A DNA stretch of 64,000 nucleotides from contig CALHPU010000020.1 in assembly GCA_938036435.1 (NCBI GenBank), forward strand, positions 1 through 64,000. The letters are read 5' to 3'. Below the pieces are notes generated by a model, which saw only the letters and a list, made by a program, of their open reading frames with translations, had not been told where the DNA came from and did no database searches. This stretch comes from an uncultured Pirellulaceae bacterium (lineage in GTDB: Bacteria > Planctomycetota > Planctomycetia > Pirellulales > Pirellulaceae). Below, piece by piece: positions 25,794 to 33,947 of this stretch; position 1 is the stretch's first letter; every line of letters starts with the position of its first letter. A program made the position numbers and the translations under genes.

Positions 25794-27278
25794 CTAGACC
25801 CTAGCTGTCCTACGTCCGAACGAGGTCATGAAACCGTAAATCGCTATGACAACAAAACAAATTAGCGGTAGTACGAACGATGACGCTGTTGAAGCAACGT
25901 TTGGACCTACAGCACTTTGGATAGGCCCAACGATCCCTTCGATGAAGGATCCGCCTTTGGCGTCAATCAACTGTCCTTGCCACGGCGGCATTAAAGCGCC
26001 ACCCACAATCGCGAAAATCAGTCCGGCAGATCCCAGCTTCGCGTCCTCCGGAGTCAGCCCCTGAAGCGCGATTCCGTAAATTGTGGGAAACATCATTGAC
26101 ATACAAGCCGACACACCCACCAAACAGTAGAGTCCGCCAATGTTCTGCAGGGTAATCACAAAGTAGACCAATAACATGCCGACGATGGCCAAGATCCCAA
26201 GCAGTAAACCGGGGTTCACAAACTTCAAGAGGAACGTACACACAAAACGACTAATCAAGAAAGTAACCATGGCCGCAATGTTATATTTCTGAGCCGTGGC
26301 GGCATCTAGTCCACAAAGCGTTACACCATAGTGAATGATGTAGGTCCAACACATGATTTGAGCACCGACATAAAAAGCCTGCGCAATCACGCCACCGATG
26401 TATCTCGGATGCAGCAGTTTTTTTATTAATGCCCCGATCTCAATTTTATGAGCGTCATCACCAGTGTTTGGCATTTTGCTGACAAGGAACATTACCAACA
26501 CGGCCAACACAACACATGCAATGACAACATAGGGAGTTCGCACCGTCGCCAGATCTTGCTGCTGCATAGCTGTAAACTTGTCGACGCTGTTGGTTGCGAG
26601 ATCGGCAAGCGCAGAGTTTAATTTCTGATCAACCTCGCCCGGCAGCATATTGGCGTACTCGGGATGGGCCGCTTTTTCCTCAGCGCGAAAGGCTTCAGTA
26701 CTGAGATTGGGGAGAATGAAGGTGGCTGCGATCAGCATGCCGGTCAACGAACCAATTGGGTTGAAGGCTTGGGCCAAATTTAGTCGTTGAGTCGCCGTTT
26801 CGGGTGATCCCATAGAGAGAATGTATGGGTTGGCTGCTGTTTCCAAAAACGCCAACCCGAAAGTAAGCACGTAGAGCGCGACCAAAAACAGGTTGAACTG
26901 CATGTAGTTACTTGCAGGGATAAAAAGCAGAGCTCCAATTGCGTAGAGGGCCAAGCCAATCACGATCCCCCATTTGTAAGATAACTTTCTGAGTACCAAC
27001 GCCGCTGGAATCGCCATAGTGGCATAGCCACCATAAAAAGCCATTTGGACCCAAGAGCTTTGCGCGTTGTCAATCTGAAAAATGTCCTTGAAAGCTTTGA
27101 CAAGCGGATTGGTTATGTCGTTCGCAAACCCCCACAAGGCAAACAAGGACGTGACTAAGATAAATGGAAGCAAATATTTTTTAGGAACCACTTGGTCGGT
27201 CCCTTCAGAATGGCCTACGGATCCGCCCGAATCTTTCGTGGACACATATGGGTTGGCCACATTATCTTTATCAGTCAT
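25794..27278 (-). CDS. fucP: MFS sugar symporter, FucP-like (494 aa)
   Basis: A 12-helix major facilitator. The diagnostic segments match the FucP (L-fucose:H+ symporter) clade: FALWGFANDITNPLVKAFKD near 42-61, GYATMAIPAALVLRKLSYKW near 86-105, GLAFLETAANPYILSMG near 142-158 and ATQRLNLAQAFNPIGS near 162-178. A soluble loop of about 70 residues sits between helices 6 and 7, longer than usual. Length is slightly above E. coli FucP (438). It would import L-fucose or a related sugar across the inner membrane, and the reductase downstream could oxidise it. The name rests on family resemblance only. Confidence 0.85.
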   Translation of the reverse strand: MTDKDNVANPYVSTKDSGGSVGHSEGTDQVVPKKYLLPFILVTSLFALWGFANDITNPLVKAFKDIFQIDNAQSSWVQMAFYGGYATMAIPAALVLRKLSYKWGIVIGLALYAIGALLFIPASNYMQFNLFLVALYVLTFGLAFLETAANPYILSMGSPETATQRLNLAQAFNPIGSLTGMLIAATFILPNLSTEAFRAEEKAAHPEYANMLPGEVDQKLNSALADLATNSVDKFTAMQQQDLATVRTPYVVIACVVLAVLVMFLVSKMPNTGDDAHKIEIGALIKKLLHPRYIGGVIAQAFYVGAQIMCWTYIIHYGVTLCGLDAATAQKYNIAAMVTFLISRFVCTFLLKFVNPGLLLGILAIVGMLLVYFVITLQNIGGLYCLVGVSACMSMMFPTIYGIALQGLTPEDAKLGSAGLIFAIVGGALMPPWQGQLIDAKGGSFIEGIVGPIQSAVGPNVASTASSFVLPLICFVVIAIYGFMTSFGRRTARV

Positions 27279-27499
27279 ACGGGCACCGTCATTGGATTAA
27301 TGGTGGGAGAAATTAGCGAAACTAATCTGCTGAGCATCAAAGCTTCGATCGAGGCAACCACATTCTAATCACCAACAACCTCCAATGTGTAGCTACCTAG
27401 CTGTGACTTTGTTAAAATTAAGGTTCGACTTTTTCGGTTGGTTAAACTATCGCCAACCTCGAGTGTTCTGTCCAAGCCTCTGAGCAAAGATCTACCCAA

Positions 27500-28519
27500 A
27501 TGGAAAACATTAATTCGCCCGAACCTCGACCGCTCTCACATCGTCCAAGTCGCAATAAAGCACCCTCTCGCCGATCATTTCTCACGGCCACTGCGGCAAT
27601 CAGTTTGGCCGCCGGCATGGCCATCACAAGTCGTGCAGCGTCAAAGCAAGATACAAACAACAAGCCTTTCTCGTTGAAATTTGCGCCGCATCCGGGAATG
27701 TTCAAATCGTTGTCAGGCAAAGATGTGATAGACCAAATCAACTTCTGCCATGAAATGGGTTTTACGGCTTTCGAACACAACGGCATGAAAAAAGAAACAC
27801 CCGAAAAGCAACAGCAGATTGGCGATCTTTTAAAAGACCACAAAATGGAGATGGGGGTGTTTGTCGCCTACGCGGACTTTGTGCGCGGCACTTTTACCAA
27901 CCCCAACGAAAAAACCACCAATGAAATCCTTGACCAAATTAAAGGATCGATCGATGTCGCAAAGCGTTGCGGAGCAAAATTTGTCACTGTCGTTCCCGGC
28001 TCAATCGATCAACCCGCCCCCAATGGAAACAAGTACGGCGGCGGAAGACTGGCGGAAGGATTCCAAACAGGATACGCAATCGACATGCTTCGCAAGTGTG
28101 CTGAACTTTTGGAACCGGAAGAAATTGTGATGGTGCTAGAACCTTTGAACTGGCACACCAATCACGGGGGCACATTCCTGCGAGATTCCGATCAGGCTTA
28201 CGCAATCTGCCGAGCAGTTGATTCTCCAAGTTGTAAGATTTTGTTCGACATCTACCACCAGCAGATCACCGAAGGAAACTTAATCCCCAATATCAATCGG
28301 GCTTGGGACGAGATCGGTTACTTTCAGGCCGGTGACAATCCCGGGCGTAAGGAACCCGGCACCGGCGAGATCAATTACGCCAACGTCTTCAAAGCAATCG
28401 CCGAGCGACAAGAGAAAGACGGCCGCGATCTGATCATCGGAATGGAGCACGGAAACTCGATCGGCGGTAAAGAAGGCGAACAAGCCGTCATCGACGCCTA
28501 TCGCGCCGTTGAACCGTAA
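27500..28519 (+). CDS. Tat-exported hydroxypyruvate isomerase-like TIM-barrel protein (339 aa)
   Basis: The leader has a twin-arginine pattern (SRRSFLTATAAISLAAGMAI) ending near TSRAAS (about 50), so it may be exported by Tat. The body is a xylose-isomerase-like TIM barrel, close to hydroxypyruvate isomerase (EPLNWHTNHGGTFLRDSDQA with metal-binding Glu and His, then ILFDIYHQQITEGNLI and YFQAGDNPGRKEPGTGEINY). These carry the metal-binding residues of the family. Such exported members are frequent in planctomycetes; the substrate is unknown. The gene is divergent from the fucP-like transporter, about 220 bases away, so a shared regulatory region is possible. Confidence 0.88.
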   Translation: MENINSPEPRPLSHRPSRNKAPSRRSFLTATAAISLAAGMAITSRAASKQDTNNKPFSLKFAPHPGMFKSLSGKDVIDQINFCHEMGFTAFEHNGMKKETPEKQQQIGDLLKDHKMEMGVFVAYADFVRGTFTNPNEKTTNEILDQIKGSIDVAKRCGAKFVTVVPGSIDQPAPNGNKYGGGRLAEGFQTGYAIDMLRKCAELLEPEEIVMVLEPLNWHTNHGGTFLRDSDQAYAICRAVDSPSCKILFDIYHQQITEGNLIPNINRAWDEIGYFQAGDNPGRKEPGTGEINYANVFKAIAERQEKDGRDLIIGMEHGNSIGGKEGEQAVIDAYRAVEP

Positions 28520-28817
28520 CACTTATTTACATAGTAGCGGCACGGCGCGAGCCAAATGGCACTCACTTTAATGCAAGGAACTCTACCCCGCATAAACACA
28601 GCTCCCCCTCTCACAAAAATTCGGACCACTCAAGACTTGCCTCTTGATTAAACTCAATCGAAATTTTGGGGAGAGCGGAGCCGAGAATTGTGTTTTCTCG
28701 CTGCAACAAACCTGTAGGTCCCAGTGAACGCTCGCCGTCCGGTGAATCACATACCGGAAGGCTCGCGCTTTTCCGCTTCAGATTTCCCCAAATCAAATAG
28801 CTGATTTGCAAACGAAC
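28520..28817. other. Intergenic region with small repeats
   Basis: Includes GTAGCGGCACGGCGCGAGCC at 28533-28552, matching the 12.9-kb repeat, and a second repeat-like stretch around 28710-28770 (GTAGGTCCCAGTGAACGCTC then GAAGGCTCGCGC). No gene recognised. Confidence 0.45.
28533..28552. repeat. GTAGCGG-type repeat, second copy
   Basis: GTAGCGGCACGGCGCGAGCC is 18/20 identical to 12906-12925. Here too it lies just past a gene end. Confidence 0.5.
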
Positions 28818-31265
28818 TTACGGCACCCACGTTCCATCAATGTAATCCAGCTTTGCCCAGTAAGGGCGCTTACGGTCGGCGCGAGTTCGAGCGTCTTCCA
28901 ATAACACCTCCCGCGATGGCGTGACGGACCCTGTGAATCTTCGGCCTCGTCCATTGATTTCAATTTCGCGATCAAAATCAAAGTAGTCTGGACGCAGCCA
29001 TAACGTCGCTCCGGTTCCGGCTTTCCCCACGACAAACGCGTTTGGCTTGCCACTGCGAATCTTGCCCTCTATCTCGAGAACTTTGATATCGCGTCGCGCG
29101 CGAAAAAGTTCCGGCCACTTGATATTGCGAAGCGGGAAACCGTGTGTCTCAAGAAACCAGAAATAATTATCTGCCGGCCTAATCGATTTGCACGCGAACT
29201 CAAAACCTGACTTATCGGGGTACCGCCTTCTCTGCGCCCGCATCCACTTAAAGGTATCTGGCACGTCCTCGCGAAACTGTTCGTCCAGCCGCCCAAGATA
29301 TTGCACCACCGTGCAAGCTTTGCGATTCTTTGACGTCAACCAAGCATTCCAAGCGTCCTTGCAACCGCGCATGCTGCCGATATGGCGCTCGCCAACGACC
29401 GCATAAATCGGCAAACGGTTACCGGTGTTCTCCGCATAGATCAAAGGGTACTTTTGAATCCCTGTCGCCGAGACACCAATGATGCCGGCCCAATGTTCTG
29501 GATGAGCCGTCCCCACGTCGTAGGCGACATCAGCGCCGATGCCATGCCCTTGAAGAAACACTCGATCAGAATCCACTGAAAACCGACGCATCGACTCCCG
29601 TAACGCTTTCATCACGATCAGGTGCTCTCGAACAGAGTACTCGACACGTCGCTGTCCGGGAGCCCTCCAATCGATGGCCACGACGATCGTACCGTTGCGT
29701 GAAGCATGACCATATCGCACGCCTAAGCCCTCATTAAATTCGCCGCACCAATGCTTCAGCTGATTCTCGACCTTCGCGCTTCCGGGCAAGCTAAGCATCA
29801 TCGGATAACGATGATAGGGATCGTACTCTGTTGGCAGATGCGCTAAACATCGATACTGTTTTGGCTCAGGATCGATTTTGGTCCCATCGAGCGTGACAAA
29901 AAACTCGATCGGCTCGCGCCCAGAATAGTCGCCGACAAGCTCATGCTTGGGTGGCAGCATATTGGCCAGCATAGGAGCGAGAAAAGTTACTTCGCTGCTT
30001 TCAAATTTCGCGAGCTGCTCGAGAATCGCAGCACGACGCGATTCATCCGGGCTGTTCAGGTATTCCTTGACCAAGTCGAGCACGGAATACAGGGACTGCG
30101 CTATCGCCCAGTTGTCCGTTGCGCTATTACTTCCCAACAACCAGCCGCTGATCGCCAGCGCCACGTTTTGCTGGTCCTTGTTTTTGGGATCAGCCGATAA
30201 ACGATCAAAGCTATCCAGTCGCGAAAGGTTGTGCTGGTTGAGGTCAGATTTAACCTGATCCTTAAAACGCTTCAAGGCATCAGACTGTTCCTCAGTCAGC
30301 TGCCCCTCGGGCCGGCTCTGCATTTTCTCCACCGCAGCAACCACTCGCGCGACCAATTTCTCGCGCTTTTCATTTGTCCGATCCACCTGATCGAGTAAGT
30401 CATCGAGCTCAACAGTCGTTTCAGGAGCGAGGCCTTTCCGATCGATAGCCTTAATCCATTTGGTCCCAAGCTCGGTTTGTCCGGCCTCGAACGTTAGTAG
30501 AATCTCTCTCAACTGTTGCTTGGCTTCTTCCTGAAGCACAATTAAGCGTTTCGCCTCGATCTGCTCTTTCTGATCTGGAAACCGCTCGGCGATTCTTAAA
30601 AGCTCGTCTTTGGCATCACTGTAACGGCCAGCCTGATACAGAAAGTCCGGAATTCTCAGCCACGCCGTCACTTGATCTGGATCGACGATCTCATTTTCCA
30701 AGACGCCTTTGAGCACGGCCGTGGGAATCGTTCCAATCGCAAGACTCATCTCCCAGTCTTTGGCCGCGAGGTTGGTTCCACCGGAAAGAGATTGGACGAC
30801 CACATAACGCGGATTCAGTTTCGTGATTCCTTGAATGTATTGAGCGCGTCCTTCGGGCGTACGAACGGCCAAAATACGATGGCCGTTGTCATTAAAAGGT
30901 TCAGCATACAGAAACGGGGCAGCACCTTTCCTCGGTCCTTCATAAACCCGTTGCCAGATATCCAATTCAGTTTCGTTGCGAGAGGAATCTACGATGTTGG
31001 GCAGCAAGCTGTGCTGGTTAATAAACGTTCTCTTGAGGCCATCGTTGATCACCACCACTGGCTTAACTGCACCAGACGCCACATCTCCAGTTTCAACGCT
31101 GATTTCTTCGATATTAAAAAGTTTGCCATCATACTTCAGGCCCGACTCCGTCGTGACAACTACGCGACGCCCCTGAGCGAAGACGGATCCCGATGGTGCG
31201 AAGATAAAACTGCCTAGCAGAATCGAAATCGAAATCGAAATTATCTTGTGAAACATGGACGGCAT
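28818..31265 (-). CDS. Large exported alpha/beta-hydrolase-fold protein lacking the nucleophile serine (815 aa)
   Basis: A signal peptide (SISISILLGSFIFAPSGSVFA) precedes a long N-terminal region of helical, charged repeats (about 190-450) and then a C-terminal alpha/beta-hydrolase region (about 470-720) with the strand-oxyanion segment MMLSLPGSAKVEN and the nucleophile elbow VFLQGHGIGADVAYDVG. The position normally occupied by Ser in GxSxG is Gly (GHGIG), so either the serine is absent or the true active site differs. The rest keeps a peptidase/esterase look. The cellular role is unknown; the leader indicates export. The gene is divergent from the polymerase IV gene. Confidence 0.8.
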   Translation of the reverse strand: MPSMFHKIISISISILLGSFIFAPSGSVFAQGRRVVVTTESGLKYDGKLFNIEEISVETGDVASGAVKPVVVINDGLKRTFINQHSLLPNIVDSSRNETELDIWQRVYEGPRKGAAPFLYAEPFNDNGHRILAVRTPEGRAQYIQGITKLNPRYVVVQSLSGGTNLAAKDWEMSLAIGTIPTAVLKGVLENEIVDPDQVTAWLRIPDFLYQAGRYSDAKDELLRIAERFPDQKEQIEAKRLIVLQEEAKQQLREILLTFEAGQTELGTKWIKAIDRKGLAPETTVELDDLLDQVDRTNEKREKLVARVVAAVEKMQSRPEGQLTEEQSDALKRFKDQVKSDLNQHNLSRLDSFDRLSADPKNKDQQNVALAISGWLLGSNSATDNWAIAQSLYSVLDLVKEYLNSPDESRRAAILEQLAKFESSEVTFLAPMLANMLPPKHELVGDYSGREPIEFFVTLDGTKIDPEPKQYRCLAHLPTEYDPYHRYPMMLSLPGSAKVENQLKHWCGEFNEGLGVRYGHASRNGTIVVAIDWRAPGQRRVEYSVREHLIVMKALRESMRRFSVDSDRVFLQGHGIGADVAYDVGTAHPEHWAGIIGVSATGIQKYPLIYAENTGNRLPIYAVVGERHIGSMRGCKDAWNAWLTSKNRKACTVVQYLGRLDEQFREDVPDTFKWMRAQRRRYPDKSGFEFACKSIRPADNYFWFLETHGFPLRNIKWPELFRARRDIKVLEIEGKIRSGKPNAFVVGKAGTGATLWLRPDYFDFDREIEINGRGRRFTGSVTPSREVLLEDARTRADRKRPYWAKLDYIDGTWVP

Positions 31266-31286
31266 GTTGTCTTGTATCTTTCGTAG

Positions 31287-31496
31287 CTAATCTCTCAAGA
31301 GGTTAGAAAATTGCTCTTTGGACATCCAAAGTCTTGCGACTTCGACAACCGAGAAGCCCGCTTGTTTGAATCGAATTCCGTGCCGCAACAGCATTGGCGA
31401 CGGATACTCGAACATCACGCTAATTTGACTATCGTCATTTTGCTGATCTAGCATCACCGGTGTATACTCGGGCGCTCCTACCAGTATTCTCGCCAT
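31287..31496 (-). CDS. Possible small protein upstream of the hydrolase gene (69 aa)
   Basis: An open frame MARILVGAPEYTPVMLDQQN... ends 21 bases before the large hydrolase gene on the same strand. No motif recognised and no clear ribosome-binding site; it overlaps the promoter region of divergent dinB. It may be real but support is weak. Confidence 0.3.
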   Translation of the reverse strand: MARILVGAPEYTPVMLDQQNDDSQISVMFEYPSPMLLRHGIRFKQAGFSVVEVARLWMSKEQFSNLLRD

Positions 31497-31584
31497 TTGC
31501 TTAGAATCAACCGCAACTTACCGCTTCTCTTGCCCGCGTCTATTGGGATTTCTTGGCCATCACAACAATTATGATCCCACAAGC

Positions 31585-32781
31585 ATGATCATTCACGTAG
31601 ACATGGACGCTTTTTATGCGTCCGTTGAAATTCGCGACAATCCAGCACTGATCGGCAAACCGGTTGTCGTGGGAGGTTCGCCGAGCGGACGAGGCGTGAT
31701 TTCAGCCGCCAGCTACGAGGCCCGCAAGTTCGGTATCCACAGCGCCATGCCTTCGCGCGAAGCATTGCGAAAATGTACGTCGATCGTTTTCGTAAAAAGT
31801 AGGATGTCCCACTATGCCGCGGTGTCACGACAAATCCGTCAGATCTTTTTCGAATTCACTTCACTGGTTGAACCCCTTGCGCTTGACGAAGCGTTTCTCG
31901 ACGTGAGCGGATGCCAGAGACTGTTCGGAACCGCCCCCGAAATCGCGCGTAAGATTAAAACAAAGATCCTAGCCGAAACAGGACTGGTCGCCTCCGCTGG
32001 TGTCGCGCCTAACAAATTTCTCGCCAAAGTTGCCAGTGATTTACATAAACCTGACGGTCTCACAATCGTTGCGCCAGAGGAGATCCAAACCTTTCTTGAT
32101 CCACTGCCTATCTCGCGCGTCTGGGGAATCGGTCCAAAAACACAAAAGAAATTTACCAGACTGGGCGTCCACACCATCTCCCAATTGAGGATGTTGGACC
32201 TGAACGTTCTGCATTCGCAGCTTGGAGACGGAGCCCAGCATTTTTATAATCTTGCACGTGGAATCGACGGTCGTCCAGTTGTTCCAGACCGAATTGCCAA
32301 ATCAGTTTCCCACGAACACACTTTCCCCACCGACATATACGATAACGAGGTGCTTTTTGCGTGGCTGCATGAACTGGCCGATTTGGTCGGCCGGCGCCTC
32401 CGTCGTCACGACATCTTTTCCAAAACGGTTCAACTGAAACTACGATACGACGACTTCGAAACAATCACGCGACGAAAGACCATTGCGGCAACTCATTCCA
32501 CGCGCACTTTATTCGAGACCACCAAGCAATTGCTATTGGGAATCGATCGCCAATCGCGTGGCGTCCGTCTGATCGGCTTAGGCACCGCCAACCTCAGCCG
32601 ATCGGAGCCAACTCAGCTATCCTTGTTTGATCAAGAAGATAAAAACAAACAATCGCGCGTCGACGAAATCTCTGATTCGATCCGAGACAAATTCGGACAG
32701 GCATCCCTAAATCGCGGTAGCAACCTTGAACACGAAATTCGCCTGAGACCCGACCCGCGAATTGGTGATGATAGTTGTTGA
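31585..32781 (+). CDS. dinB: DNA polymerase IV, Y family (398 aa)
   Basis: Translesion polymerase with the Y-family order: IIHVDMDAFYASVE (catalytic Asp, residues 2-15), SYEARKFGIHSAMPS, LDEAFLDVSG (catalytic Asp/Glu, near 103-112), then two helix-hairpin-helix elements (AGVAPNKFLAKVASD; VWGIGPKTQKKFTRLG) and the little-finger domain. A sliding-clamp-binding motif QLSLFD is visible near 351-356. I chose the ATG at 31585 (MIIHVDMDAF); a TTG at 31543 would add 14 residues. It likely has SOS-type regulation, but no clear LexA box was seen. The stop lies inside a perfect palindrome shared with convergent pyrF. Confidence 0.95.
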   Translation: MIIHVDMDAFYASVEIRDNPALIGKPVVVGGSPSGRGVISAASYEARKFGIHSAMPSREALRKCTSIVFVKSRMSHYAAVSRQIRQIFFEFTSLVEPLALDEAFLDVSGCQRLFGTAPEIARKIKTKILAETGLVASAGVAPNKFLAKVASDLHKPDGLTIVAPEEIQTFLDPLPISRVWGIGPKTQKKFTRLGVHTISQLRMLDLNVLHSQLGDGAQHFYNLARGIDGRPVVPDRIAKSVSHEHTFPTDIYDNEVLFAWLHELADLVGRRLRRHDIFSKTVQLKLRYDDFETITRRKTIAATHSTRTLFETTKQLLLGIDRQSRGVRLIGLGTANLSRSEPTQLSLFDQEDKNKQSRVDEISDSIRDKFGQASLNRGSNLEHEIRLRPDPRIGDDSC

Positions 32782-32837
32782 TCGCTCCGCGATATTATCG
32801 TCAAGAACTAAAGTGCAGTGATCGCGGAGCGATCAAC
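32777..32837. repeat. Perfect 17-bp inverted repeat spanning both stop codons of dinB and pyrF
   Basis: GTTGATCGCTCCGCGAT (32777-32793) and its exact reverse complement ATCGCGGAGCGATCAAC (32821-32837) face each other over 27 bases. dinB ends at the TGA at 32779-32781 and pyrF at the TGA at 32835-32833, each inside one arm. It may act as a two-way terminator hairpin; no long T-run was seen. Confidence 0.8.
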
Positions 32838-33795
32838 GATTATCTTTGGTCAGCTTTCCTGCATTGGTGCCCGTGGCCAAAATCTCGATCGTATCTTTGG
32901 TCGCTTGTTTGACGGCCAATCGCCAATCGTCTTTCGCTTGAGCTTGATACCTATGTTGCTCGTACGCAAAAATAATGCCGCGAGAACTGTTCACCAGAGC
33001 CCCCAAGCCGTTCTCGTCAAACGCACCGGCCACATCAGATGCCGTGCCTCCTTGGGCACCAAAACCGGGAACCAATAAAATAGAATTAGGCATCTGCTTC
33101 CGCAGTTCGACCAACTGTTGAGGGTAGGTCGCTCCGACGACGGCCCCCACAATTCCGTAGCCACTGTCTCCTTGGGTCTGAGCACACAGTCGCTGAATTT
33201 CCTCGGCAACATGCTGATGAATCTTCTTGCCGCCTTCGGTGAGTTGCTCTTGCAGCGCGTCGCTTCCGGGATTGGATGTCTTGCACAGCACAAACAAACC
33301 CGCACCGTTGGATTGGGCCGTATTGAAAAATGGCTCCAACGTGTCAAAGCCCATATAAGGATTCACCGTCAGGCAATCGCAACCCCACGCGGTTTGGCTC
33401 TTGGTTCCCAAGTAAGCTTGCGCGTATGCTTGGGCGGTCGAACCGATATCTCCGCGTTTGGCGTCCATCACAACAATCAAGCCTTCGGCTGCCGCGTGAT
33501 CGACCACCTGGGCCAAAGCCGCCATCCCCAATGGGCCAAGCTGTTCAAAAAAGGCGGCTTGCGGTTTGACCGCCGGTACTAAATCCTTGACGACATCAAT
33601 CACTGCGATTCCAAATTCGGCAAACGCATTTGCGACACTTTCGCAATCGTTAGCATCCATCCCGTTTTTAATTTTCTCCGGCAACTGCCCGACGCGTGGA
33701 TCAATACCGACGACCAGCGGAGTCCCCTTTTTCGAAATCGCGGTTGTTAGACGATCGCCAAAATGACGAGGAGAGAAACTGTCTGGATCTACCAT
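32833..33795 (-). CDS. pyrF: Orotidine 5'-phosphate decarboxylase (320 aa)
   Basis: Last step of UMP synthesis. The catalytic signature DAKRGDIGSTAQAYAQAYLG lies near 111-130, with the conserved GIDPR start (about 29-33) and a later VVGATYPQQL and LLVPGFGAQGG (phosphate loop). Such 270-320 residue forms with long insertions are the type-2 PyrF seen in planctomycetes and actinobacteria. Start ATG 33795 gives a short N-terminal extension. It is convergent with dinB. Confidence 0.95.
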   Translation of the reverse strand: MVDPDSFSPRHFGDRLTTAISKKGTPLVVGIDPRVGQLPEKIKNGMDANDCESVANAFAEFGIAVIDVVKDLVPAVKPQAAFFEQLGPLGMAALAQVVDHAAAEGLIVVMDAKRGDIGSTAQAYAQAYLGTKSQTAWGCDCLTVNPYMGFDTLEPFFNTAQSNGAGLFVLCKTSNPGSDALQEQLTEGGKKIHQHVAEEIQRLCAQTQGDSGYGIVGAVVGATYPQQLVELRKQMPNSILLVPGFGAQGGTASDVAGAFDENGLGALVNSSRGIIFAYEQHRYQAQAKDDWRLAVKQATKDTIEILATGTNAGKLTKDNR

Positions 33796-33947
33796 GGGTA
33801 TAGCAAGTACTGGCGTTGAGCAAATTTAACGTTAGAGACAAAGTTTAGCCAAGGATCCCTGCGTAGCATAGGCTCCCGGCAAGGACCGGTTATCGGTCTC
33901 CTTTGGCATGTTCACTTCGCCTGCCCAAAATAGGCGATGATGTTCCG

